NCBI RefSeq assembly: GCF_049671045.1
Contig: NZ_JBATUH010000098.1
Span: 1-7,899, forward strand
Direction of reading: 5' to 3'
DNA from: Parvibaculum sp049671045
GTDB taxonomy: Bacteria > Pseudomonadota > Alphaproteobacteria > Parvibaculales > Parvibaculaceae
Length of the DNA: 7,899 nucleotides
The notes beneath the pieces are model-generated. The model was given only the letters and a program-made list of their open reading frames with translations, did not search any database and had not been told where the DNA came from. Below, in pieces: positions 1-6,287 of this stretch (position 1 is its first letter; each line of letters opens with the position of its first letter). A program made the position numbers and the translations under genes.

Positions 1-30
1 CGTCAGACCATCGGATTCGAAATACTGCAC
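1..30 (-). CDS. Start of a divergent gene, possibly alpha/beta hydrolase (partial)
   Basis: Only the first ten codons lie in the window. Read on the minus strand from a GTG at 30-28, they give (M)QYFESDGLT. A very strong Shine-Dalgarno run, GGAGGAGG (complement of 38-45), stands 7 bases before the GTG, and this is the main support for a real start. The peptide resembles the beginning of alpha/beta-hydrolase proteins, whose first strand often starts with a hydrophobic-aromatic stretch followed by 'SDG' and then IAY. That is a family resemblance from memory over ten residues, so the product is tentative. The gene is divergent from the M20 amidohydrolase, with 101 bases between the two starts, so both promoters must lie in 31-131. 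The rest of the gene is beyond the left edge. Confidence 0.5.
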   Translation of the reverse strand, partial: MQYFESDGLT

Positions 31-37
31 GGATCGT

Positions 38-45
38 CCTCCTCC
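38..45 (-). promoter_or_regulatory. Strong ribosome binding site for the left-edge gene
   Basis: On the minus strand this reads GGAGGAGG, near-perfect complementarity to the 16S rRNA 3' end, with 7 bases to the GTG at 30. It decides the start of the left-edge gene; no ATG competes at a suitable distance. Confidence 0.6.
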
Positions 46-131
46 GGGTTCGCGGCCAGTCTAACATCTTTCGCAGGGTGGCAAGGACAGGCGCATCCGG
101 CTAGGATTTCGGAAATAGCGGGAGGAAGGAA

Positions 132-1394
132 ATGACGGCTTCAGTTCTCAAGCGCCAGGTCTGCGATGCGATCGACGCCATGGCCCCGATGCTCATCGAT
201 GTGAGCCATGCGATCCATGCAAACCCCGAGCTTGCCTTCCACGAGGTGGAAGCGGCGCGGCTGCTGACTGCGCGTCTGGAGAGCGCGGGCCTGCCGGTCA
301 CGCGTGGCGCCTTCGGCCTGCCCACGGCCTATGCCTCCGCCTTCGGCCCGGCGGGCGCGCCGGAAGTGGCGATCCTTTCGGAATATGACGCGTTGCCCGG
401 CATCGGGCACGCCTGCGGGCACAACATCATCGCGACGACGGGCCTCGGCGCCGCTCTGGCTCTCGGCGCGCTCGGCGATGCGCTCCCCGGCCCCGTGCGC
501 TATCTCGGCACGCCGGCGGAGGAGCGCGGCGGCGGCAAGGAGCTGATGGCCCGGCAGGGCGCCTTCGAAGGCGTGGACGCGGCGATGATGGTGCATCCCG
601 CCGGCATCGACCTCATCACCATGCCCTGCATCGCGATCTCGGAAGTCGTCGTCACCTATCGCGGCAAGAGTTCCCACGCTTCGGCCATGCCGCATGCGGG
701 CCTCAACGCGCTCGATGCGCTCGTAACCGCCTATCAGGCCATCGCGCAGCTTCGCCAGCACATCAAGCATTCGGAGCGCATTCACGGCATCATCACCAGG
801 GGCGGCAACGCGCCGAACATCGTGCCGGACGAGACGGAGGGGTTCTTCTATGTCCGCGCCGCCAATGCAGAGGAACTTGCCCCGCTGAAGAAGCGCGTTC
901 AGGCCTGCTTCGAGGCGGGCGCCCTCGCCACCGGATGCACCGTCGAGGTCAAATGGGCGATGGCCGACTATCTCGACCTCAAAACCAACATGCCCCTTGC
1001 CCGCTCCTATGAGGCCAATATGCGTGGCCTCGGCCGCGATTTCTTCCCGCTCGAAAAAATGCCGGGCGGCAGCGCGGGCAGCACCGATATGGGCAATGTC
1101 AGCCATCGCGTGCCCTCGATCCACCCGATGATTTCCTGCGCGCCGCCCAATGTCGTCATCCACAATCCGGAATTTGCGCGCTGGGCTGGATCGGATCTTG
1201 GAGACAAGGCCTGTATCGATGGCGCCAAGGCGCTCGCCCTGACGGCCATCGACTACATGACGGATGCAAGCCTGCGCGAAAAGGCCCAGGCCGAGTTCGC
1301 CGCGACGGCGGAAGGCTCAGCCCGCTCGATCGCAGCCGCCTATGACCCCAGCGGCAAGGCCGAGATCGGCGGCTGCGGCTGCGGCGCCCACTAA
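132..1394 (+). CDS. M20 family metallo-amidohydrolase (AbgB / ACY1L2-like)
   Basis: This is a 420-residue zinc- or manganese-type amidohydrolase, probably cytoplasmic because no signal peptide is seen. Family members hydrolyse N-acyl amino acids, dipeptides or p-aminobenzoyl-glutamate. The signature EYDALPGIGHACGHN (residues 84-98) is typical of the AbgB/ACY1L2 branch. By family analogy the metal ligands are Cys95, His97, Glu131 (in GTPAEE, with Glu130 as the likely general base or its neighbour), His155 and His344. The lid or dimerisation domain runs roughly from residue 170 to 285 and contains SSHASAMPHAG (180-190). A Gly-rich GGSAGSTDMGNVSH segment (312-325) precedes the last ligand. Length is normal for the family. 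The ATG at 132 follows a strong GGAGGAAGGA site, which fixes the start. An oddity is the C-terminal tail GGCGCGAH with two cysteines. The gene is convergent with the MFS gene, 6 bases apart. Substrate is not determinable; family assignment is secure. Confidence 0.93.
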   Translation: MTASVLKRQVCDAIDAMAPMLIDVSHAIHANPELAFHEVEAARLLTARLESAGLPVTRGAFGLPTAYASAFGPAGAPEVAILSEYDALPGIGHACGHNIIATTGLGAALALGALGDALPGPVRYLGTPAEERGGGKELMARQGAFEGVDAAMMVHPAGIDLITMPCIAISEVVVTYRGKSSHASAMPHAGLNALDALVTAYQAIAQLRQHIKHSERIHGIITRGGNAPNIVPDETEGFFYVRAANAEELAPLKKRVQACFEAGALATGCTVEVKWAMADYLDLKTNMPLARSYEANMRGLGRDFFPLEKMPGGSAGSTDMGNVSHRVPSIHPMISCAPPNVVIHNPEFARWAGSDLGDKACIDGAKALALTAIDYMTDASLREKAQAEFAATAEGSARSIAAAYDPSGKAEIGGCGCGAH

Positions 1395-1400
1395 GGGCCG

Positions 1401-2816
1401 TCAGATCACCGGCGCCTCGACGGCCTCGACTTCCTCCACCACACGCTCATCGAGGATCCGGCGCAGCTCCTGCTGTTCCTTCAGGCCTATGGGGAAGCCC
1501 CACATGATGATCGTCACGCAGAGGTTGCAGAGGAACGGCACCGCCACATAGATCACGTTGAGGTTGAACAGCGCTTCCGGCGTGTTGTTGCCCTCGGCCT
1601 GGAAGCCGATGCGATCGAGGATGAAATAGACGGCGCCGATGGCGATGGCGCTGCCGACCTTGGCCGTCAGCGTAAGCAGCGCGTAGAAGAGCCCCGTGCG
1701 GCGCTGGCCTGTCTTCACCTCGTCGAAATCGCCCACATCCGCCATCATCGAGCGATAGAGCACCGACGGCGTGCCGACATTGACGCCGAGGAAGACGAGG
1801 ATGAGCGAGGCGACCCAGATATTGCCCGGCGGGATGAGGAACAGCGTCGGCACGAAGCACACATTGAAGAGCGACGCCCCGATCATCGTGTAGTGCTTGC
1901 CGAACCTGTAGGAGAGCTTCAACACCAGCGGCACGAAGCCGACGCCGGCGAAGAAATAGAGAAGCAGAAGCTGGTTGGTGTAGCCGCCCACTTCCCAGAC
2001 GTATTTCGCCTCGAAGATGAACATTGCGCCGAGCGCCGAACCGGAAATGCCGCTGAAGAGATCGGCGATCACCAGGCGGCGAAGGCCGTCATTCGTCATC
2101 AGCGCGGTAAAGGCTTCGCGCCAGTGCAGATGCGGCTGCGGCTTCGCATCGCGCTCGCCCATCATGGTCACGGCCAGAAGCGTCGCCAGCGGCGTCACGA
2201 TGATGATGAACCAGCCGATCACTTCCACGCTGTTATGCGCGGCATCGACGCCGCCGAGAGACTGGATCACCACCGGCAGCATCAGCACCAGCGGCACGCC
2301 CAGCACGGAGAGGCCCTCGCGCCAGCCCTGAATCCGGGAGCGCTCGTTATAGTCGTCGCTCAGTTCCGCGCCCCATGACATATGGGCGAGCAGCAGCATG
2401 GTGAAGCCGAGATAGAGCACCAGCAGGCCGCCGACGAGATACGCCTCTGTCACGGCCTCGATCGGCGCGAAGCCCAGAGCGCCGATGGCCGAGTTGAGCG
2501 CCGGCAAGCCCCGCTTCGGAATGAAGACAAAAAAGCTCGCCAGCATGATGAGCGGCGCGGAGATCACCACCCATACCCGGCGGCGGCCCCACCGGGTTTC
2601 GAACTTGTCCGAGACATAGCCGAGAAGCGGATCGACGATCACGTCCCAGCCGCGCGCCAGCGTGAAGGCGGCGCCGACCGCGATCAGGCCGAGCCCCATC
2701 GTGGTCGCGTAGAACTCCGGCAGATGCACGGCCAGCGGAAGACCGAGGGCGGCGATGGTGATCGAGGGCATCGCATAAGCGAGCAATCGAAAGGTTGAAT
2801 GTCTCTCCTCGGCCAT
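1401..2816 (-). CDS. MFS transporter, GPH (sugar:cation symporter) type, copy 1
   Basis: This 471-residue polytopic inner-membrane carrier belongs to the glycoside-pentoside-hexuronide:cation symporter group (MFS_2). Visible family marks are the loop 2-3 motif DPLLGYVSDKFETRWGRRR (residues 62-80), LSDDYNERSR (152-161) after the fourth helix or so, and ADVGDFDEVKTGQRRTGLF (359-377) in the second half. About twelve hydrophobic segments are present. The C-terminus is a charged, acidic cytoplasmic tail. The frame stays open to a GTG at 2843, but the ATG at 2816 is preferred. It has a GGAG ten bases upstream, the GTG has none, and starting with MAE matches the paralogue downstream in the window. 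Compared with that paralogue it carries about 17 extra residues near 101-130. Substrate cannot be read from sequence; in this family many members outside the characterised sugar carriers are orphans. It is transcribed after copy 2 but 262 bases apart, so a shared transcript is uncertain. Confidence 0.9.
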   Translation of the reverse strand: MAEERHSTFRLLAYAMPSITIAALGLPLAVHLPEFYATTMGLGLIAVGAAFTLARGWDVIVDPLLGYVSDKFETRWGRRRVWVVISAPLIMLASFFVFIPKRGLPALNSAIGALGFAPIEAVTEAYLVGGLLVLYLGFTMLLLAHMSWGAELSDDYNERSRIQGWREGLSVLGVPLVLMLPVVIQSLGGVDAAHNSVEVIGWFIIIVTPLATLLAVTMMGERDAKPQPHLHWREAFTALMTNDGLRRLVIADLFSGISGSALGAMFIFEAKYVWEVGGYTNQLLLLYFFAGVGFVPLVLKLSYRFGKHYTMIGASLFNVCFVPTLFLIPPGNIWVASLILVFLGVNVGTPSVLYRSMMADVGDFDEVKTGQRRTGLFYALLTLTAKVGSAIAIGAVYFILDRIGFQAEGNNTPEALFNLNVIYVAVPFLCNLCVTIIMWGFPIGLKEQQELRRILDERVVEEVEAVEAPVI

Positions 2817-2826
2817 GCCAGGTACG

Positions 2827-2830
2827 CTCC
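2827..2830 (-). promoter_or_regulatory. Shine-Dalgarno supporting the ATG start of MFS copy 1
   Basis: GGAG on the minus strand, ten bases before the ATG at 2816. Nothing comparable precedes the in-frame GTG at 2843, so this site shortens the protein by nine residues relative to the longest reading. Confidence 0.5.
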
Positions 2831-2869
2831 GGTCTGAACTCACGTATTATGGAATGAGAGGGCGAGGCG

Positions 2870-2888
2870 TGCGCCTGCAACCGGCGCA
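2870..2888. repeat. Short stem-loop in the MFS intergenic gap
   Basis: TGCGCC at 2870-2875 pairs with GGCGCA at 2883-2888 across a 7-base loop. There is no U-tract on either side, so it is not an obvious intrinsic terminator; it could be part of the leader of MFS copy 1 or chance in GC-rich DNA. Confidence 0.3.
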
Positions 2889-2940
2889 AACCGTGGACAC
2901 GCATAACGGGGGAAATAGAAACCTCAATCGCGCGTCGCCC

Positions 2941-2954
2941 CCTGCCGCGGCAGG
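2941..2954. repeat. Perfect 14-base palindrome CCTGCCGCGGCAGG
   Basis: A complete two-fold symmetric sequence in the non-coding gap upstream of MFS copy 1, about 125 bases before its start. Symmetry of this length is compatible with a dimeric regulator's operator, but no regulator gene lies nearby and GC-rich DNA makes such palindromes more likely. Confidence 0.35.
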
Positions 2955-3078
2955 CATGGCCCCTCCCTGGGAATGGCGGACTACGGGGGTTCTTTGCTGC
3001 CACCGTTTCACCGCCGGGCCGGAGTATGCCGAAGCGCGGCTCAACGGCCAAGCATTACCTTGCGGCATCGCCGGCCCG

Positions 3079-4443
3079 TCAGTTGGCTTGGCCGCGCTCC
3101 GTCATTTCGGATTCCTCGACATAGCGCTCCTCGAGCTTCTCGCGCAGCGCCTGCTGTTCCTTCAAACCGATCGGAAATCTCCACATGATCGCGGCAACGA
3201 GGAAGTTGCAGATGACGGGCACCGCGACGAAAACGATTGAGAGGCCGTTGATCGCATGTGCAGAATTGTCGCCCCTCGGATTGAATCCGATCAACGCCAG
3301 CGTCCAGAACACGATGCCGACCGCCACCGCGCCGCCGACTTTCTGGGTCAGCGTGAGCATCGAATAGAAGAGGCCCGTGCGGCGCTGGCCCGTTTCCAGT
3401 TCGTCGATATCGGCGACGTCCGCCATGATGGAGCGATAAAGGATCGTCGCGCTGCCGACATTGACGCCGAGGAAGACGAGCACCGCGGCCGCCACATAGA
3501 TGTTGCCGGGTGGGATGAGGAAGAGCACCGGCGCGAAGCAGGCGTTGAAAAGCGATGTGCCGACGAGCGTGTGATGCTTGCCGAAGCGATAGCTCAGCCT
3601 CAGCACGAGCGGGATGAAGCCGAGCCCGGCGAAGAAATAGAGCAGCATGAGCAGGCTGGCGAAGCTCTTGAGCTGCCAGACATGCGTGACCTCGTAGATG
3701 AACATGGAGGCGAGCGAGGCGGCGGAAAAGCCGCTGGCGAAATCCGCCACCACGATGAGGCGCAGCGCCTTGTTCTTCAGCAGCGGCAGGAAGGCATCCT
3801 TGAGCGAGACATGCGGCTGGGGGCGCGAGGGGCGCTCGCCCACGAAGCGCAGATTGAGAAACACGGTCAGCGGCAGCAGGACGATGATGAACCAGCCCAT
3901 CGCCTCGACGCGGACGGACTCCATGTTTTCCGCGCCCATCGTCTCGATTATCGCGGGCAGCATCAGCACGAGCGGCACGCCGAGAATCTGGAAGGCTTCG
4001 CGGAACGCCTGCACCCGCGAGCGCTCGTTGTAGTCGTCGCTCAGCTCGGCCGCCCAGGCCATGTGCGAAATGGTGAGCATCGTCCAGCCGACATAAAGGA
4101 TGAACATCCAGAAGAAGAGATAGGCCGGCGTCACCGGCGCCGTGGGAATGAAGACGAAATAGGCCGCGAGCGCCGTGATCGGCACGGAAAGCACGATCCA
4201 GTGCCGACGCCTGCCCCAGCGCGAGGGAAACTTGTCCGACAGCACGCCCATCGCCGGATCGGTGATCACGTCCCAGAAGCGCGCCAGCATGAAGATCGTG
4301 CCCACCGTGGCGAGCCCGAGTTCCATGGGGCCTGCGTAGAAATGCGGAAGATAGACGCCGATGGGCAGGCCAAGCGCGGCAATGGGGATCGCGGGCCCGG
4401 AAAATGCGGACAATTTCCAGGCAGAGAGGCGGGCTTCGGCCAT
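3079..4443 (-). CDS. MFS transporter, GPH (sugar:cation symporter) type, copy 2
   Basis: This 454-residue membrane carrier is a close paralogue of the neighbouring MFS protein and carries the same family marks. These are TDPAMGVLSDKFPSRWGRRR (61-80), LSDDYNERSR (134-143), SYRFGKHHT (284-292) and ADVADIDELETGQRRTGLF (341-359). The C-terminal block RFPIGLKEQQALREKLEER (422-440) is nearly identical to the matching block in copy 1. About twelve hydrophobic helices are evident. The reading frame extends to 4521, but that extension lacks family similarity. The ATG at 4443 begins MAE like copy 1 and has GGAG eleven bases upstream, so it is chosen. A weak promoter candidate (TTGGCC, 17 bases, CATACT on the minus strand, 4521-4493) lies upstream. 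The cargo is unknown; sugar or related solute with a cation is the family expectation, not something shown here. Confidence 0.9.
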   Translation of the reverse strand: MAEARLSAWKLSAFSGPAIPIAALGLPIGVYLPHFYAGPMELGLATVGTIFMLARFWDVITDPAMGVLSDKFPSRWGRRRHWIVLSVPITALAAYFVFIPTAPVTPAYLFFWMFILYVGWTMLTISHMAWAAELSDDYNERSRVQAFREAFQILGVPLVLMLPAIIETMGAENMESVRVEAMGWFIIVLLPLTVFLNLRFVGERPSRPQPHVSLKDAFLPLLKNKALRLIVVADFASGFSAASLASMFIYEVTHVWQLKSFASLLMLLYFFAGLGFIPLVLRLSYRFGKHHTLVGTSLFNACFAPVLFLIPPGNIYVAAAVLVFLGVNVGSATILYRSIMADVADIDELETGQRRTGLFYSMLTLTQKVGGAVAVGIVFWTLALIGFNPRGDNSAHAINGLSIVFVAVPVICNFLVAAIMWRFPIGLKEQQALREKLEERYVEESEMTERGQAN

Positions 4444-4454
4444 TCGGTCGCTAA

Positions 4455-4458
4455 CTCC
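4455..4458 (-). promoter_or_regulatory. Shine-Dalgarno supporting the start of MFS copy 2
   Basis: GGAG on the minus strand, eleven bases before the ATG at 4443. Together with the alignment of the first residues to copy 1, it argues against the 26-residue longer reading that starts at 4521. Confidence 0.45.
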
Positions 4459-4492
4459 GTCTATGGGCTGTGGGAAAGTTTCGCGGAGGGGT

Positions 4493-4521
4493 AGTATGAA
4501 CAAGCGGCATGGCGCGGCCAA
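4493..4521 (-). promoter_or_regulatory. Weak promoter candidate for MFS copy 2
   Basis: Minus-strand TTGGCC (4521-4516) and CATACT (4498-4493) are separated by 17 bases, matching three and four of six positions of the sigma-70 consensus. The distance to the ATG at 4443 is reasonable (about 50 bases). The match is poor enough that it may be chance. Confidence 0.25.
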
Positions 4522-4628
4522 GCCCTCAACTTCCGGCTAGGAATTCACATGCCGCCGGACTAATTTAGCGCCGGTTCGGCGGGGCACCCCGACAGGCAAC
4601 GAAATCCGGCAGCGAAAGGCGAAGAGCG

Positions 4629-4877
4629 ATGCACGGCCAAGGCACACCGAAATTCTCCAACGACGCTGGCGTGTCTGAAATCCGCATCGGCGTACGCGAA
4701 TTCGAATGCATGGGCGCGCTGCCGCCCAACGACCATCCGCATGTCTTCCTCGACATGGGCCGCGATACCGAAATCCTCTGCCCCTATTGCTCGACGCTCT
4801 ACAAGTTCGACGCCTCGCTCAAGGCGGACCAGTCCGTTCCCGCCGACGCGATCTCCCTTCTGAGGGCGCACGCCTGA
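4629..4877 (+). CDS. CHCC zinc-finger protein, NDUFS6-like complex I accessory subunit
   Basis: This small 82-residue soluble protein shows the zf-CHCC pattern: Cys27 in EFECMG, His36 in DHPHVFLDMG, and Cys51 and Cys54 in ILCPYCSTLYKF. These four residues are expected to bind one zinc ion. In mitochondria the homologous domain is the NDUFS6 (13 kDa) accessory subunit of respiratory complex I. Alphaproteobacteria carry the ancestral version, which associates with the peripheral arm of NADH:ubiquinone oxidoreductase. The gene stands alone here, away from any nuo genes, which is common for this family. Length is typical. The ATG at 4629 is preceded by a modest purine-rich AAAGGCGAAGAG leader. 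It is divergent from MFS copy 2 and ends 6 bases from the stop of the NRAMP gene. Family call is firm; the physiological link to complex I is inferred from homologues. Confidence 0.88.
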   Translation: MHGQGTPKFSNDAGVSEIRIGVREFECMGALPPNDHPHVFLDMGRDTEILCPYCSTLYKFDASLKADQSVPADAISLLRAHA

Positions 4878-4883
4878 TCTTTC

Positions 4884-6170
4884 TCACCAGGTGAGGACGA
4901 GGCCGAGGGCCGTCGCGCCCATGATGGCGGTGGCGAGCCAGCCAAGCATGCGCAGGCCCGGCGGCAGCATGAGCGGGCCCATGATCTCGCGTCGCCGCGT
5001 CATCAGCATCATCATGAACATGACCGGCACTGCGACGATGCCGTTGATGACGGCGCTCCAGAAAAGCGCCTTCACCGGATCGACATCCGAAAAATTCATG
5101 ATGACGCCGATGAGCGTCGCGAAGGCCAGGACGCCGTAAAACGCCTTCGCCTCGCCGGGCCGGCGCGCAAGGCCGGATGGCCACTGCATCGCCTCTCCCA
5201 CCGCATAGGCGGCCGAGCCCGCGAGCACCGGCACGGCGAGCGCGCCAGTGCCGATGATCCCCGCCGCGAAAATCGCGAATGCATAAGGCCCGGCAATGGG
5301 CCGCAGCGCCTCCGCGGCCTCGGCGGAAGTGTTGATGTCGGTGACGCCATGCGCGTGCAGCGTCGCCGCCGTGGTGATGACGATCGCAAGCGACACGGTA
5401 TTCGAGAACACCATGCCGATGACCGTATCGACGCGGATGCGGCTGAACTCGCGCGGCGCGGCGGCGAGATCGTCCCGCAGCGGATTGTATAACGGTTTCG
5501 CTTCTGCGCTCTCGACCTCCTCCTCCGCCTGCCAGAAGAAGAGATAGGGGCTGATCGTCGTGCCCAGCACGGCGACGACGCATGTGATGAAGGCGGGATC
5601 GACGGAAACCGTCGGCACCAGCACGTGATAGGGCATTTGCGCCCAGGGCACATCGACGATGAAAACCGTCGCCACATAGGCAAAGAGCGACAGCGTCAGC
5701 CACTTCAGAATGGGCTCATAGCGCGCATACTGGATGAAGACTTCCGCGAGCACGCTCGCCGTGCCGAAGAGCACGACATAGAGAAACGCCGGCCCGCCGA
5801 TCAGCAGTTTGAGCGCCGCGCCCATGGCGCCGAGATCCGCGCCGATATTGATGGCGTTCGCCGCGAAAAGCAGGCTGACAATGGCATAGAGAACCGGCCG
5901 CGGATAATGCCGGGCGAGATTGCCCGCAATGCCGTGTCCGGAGACGCGGCCGATCCTCGCGCTGATTTCCTGGATCGCCACCATGAGCGGAATGCTCAGC
6001 ACCAGCGTCCATCCGAGCGCATAGCCGAATTGCGCGCCGACCTGCGAATAGGTGGCGATGCCGCTCGGGTCGTCGTCGGAAGCCCCCGTCGTCAGCCCCG
6101 GGCCGAGGATGGAGAAGACGCTGCCTCTCCGCTCCGCAGATGGATCGACGGCCTCTTCGTCCTGGCTCAT
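4884..6170 (-). CDS. NRAMP-family divalent metal transporter, atypical binding site
   Basis: This 428-residue inner-membrane transporter has about eleven hydrophobic helices. The first helix carries TGASDDDPSGIATYSQ (28-43), the equivalent of the NRAMP DPGN motif, with Asp34 kept but Asn replaced by Gly37. The sixth helix reads GTTISPYLFFWQ (203-214), where canonical Mn/Fe transporters have a Met-Pro-His. Here Ser207 and Tyr209 replace Met and His. NRAMP proteins import divalent metals with protons, and the Met is the thiolate-like ligand favouring transition metals. Its loss is known in the aluminium carrier Nrat1 and in magnesium-transporting NRAMP relatives. Selectivity here is therefore open, and a blanket mntH label would be unsafe. 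The ATG at 6170 has only a weak Shine-Dalgarno. It lies 117 bases after the DUF2189 gene on the same strand and is convergent with the zinc-finger gene. Confidence 0.9.
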   Translation of the reverse strand: MSQDEEAVDPSAERRGSVFSILGPGLTTGASDDDPSGIATYSQVGAQFGYALGWTLVLSIPLMVAIQEISARIGRVSGHGIAGNLARHYPRPVLYAIVSLLFAANAINIGADLGAMGAALKLLIGGPAFLYVVLFGTASVLAEVFIQYARYEPILKWLTLSLFAYVATVFIVDVPWAQMPYHVLVPTVSVDPAFITCVVAVLGTTISPYLFFWQAEEEVESAEAKPLYNPLRDDLAAAPREFSRIRVDTVIGMVFSNTVSLAIVITTAATLHAHGVTDINTSAEAAEALRPIAGPYAFAIFAAGIIGTGALAVPVLAGSAAYAVGEAMQWPSGLARRPGEAKAFYGVLAFATLIGVIMNFSDVDPVKALFWSAVINGIVAVPVMFMMMLMTRRREIMGPLMLPPGLRMLGWLATAIMGATALGLVLTW

Positions 6171-6241
6171 AGGGGTGAGGTGGTTGCCTGGGTTCGGGTC
6201 AAGAGACTATGCGGCAATTGCGTTCGATGTGAGGCATGACG

Positions 6242-6263
6242 GCCGGCGGCCTGCGACGCCGGC
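6242..6263. terminator. GC-rich stem-loop after the DUF2189 gene, possible terminator
   Basis: GCCGGCG at 6242-6248 pairs perfectly with CGCCGGC at 6257-6263 across an 8-base loop, starting 24 bases past the DUF2189 stop in the transcript direction. There is no U-run afterwards, so it is not a classical intrinsic terminator. It could weaken read-through into the NRAMP gene or simply reflect GC richness. Confidence 0.3.
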
Positions 6264-6287
6264 GCCTGTGCTTCGGCAAGCGGCGGG

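Larger units (their letters stand above)
2817..3078. other. 262-base gap between the two MFS genes
   Basis: No convincing gene is seen. The stretch holds a perfect 14-base palindrome (2941-2954), a short stem-loop (2870-2888), and a 36-codon minus-strand reading frame (2957-2847) with a purine-rich leader but no recognisable product. A minus-strand CATAAT about 30 bases before the MFS copy 1 start looks like a -10 element, but no matching -35 is visible 16-18 bases upstream. The promoter of copy 1 is therefore probably here but not located with confidence. Confidence 0.5.

Noticed and set aside
141..1163. Long minus-strand open frame opposite the M20 gene
   Set aside because: It is a low-complexity Arg/Ala/Gly/Asp composition without family motifs, while the plus strand has an intact catalytic M20 protein with a strong ribosome binding site.
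1396..1425. Inverted repeat GGCCGTC...GACGGCC at the M20/MFS junction as a bidirectional terminator
   Set aside because: The 7-base stem is perfect, but the loop is 16 bases, no T-tract follows on either strand, and most of it is MFS coding sequence. It is not strong enough to list as a terminator.
2347..3051. Minus-strand frame spanning the MFS intergenic gap into MFS copy 1
   Set aside because: It runs in another frame through the conserved MFS coding sequence, shows no recognisable domain, and is rich in Arg, Gly and Ala, as expected for an out-of-frame reading.
3256..4494. Long plus-strand open frame (over 400 codons) opposite MFS copy 2
   Set aside because: Its translation is dominated by His, Arg, Glu and Gln with no recognisable domain, as expected from reading a GC-rich membrane-protein gene backwards. 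The minus strand encodes a clear MFS protein over the same bases.
4819..5703. Minus-strand Arg/His-rich frame within the NRAMP gene
   Set aside because: It is an alternate-frame shadow of the NRAMP coding region with no motif of its own.
6214..6221. GCAATTGC palindrome upstream of the NRAMP gene as a metal-regulator box
   Set aside because: Eight bases of symmetry is too short, and it does not match the longer Fur- or Mur-type boxes expected before alphaproteobacterial metal transporters.
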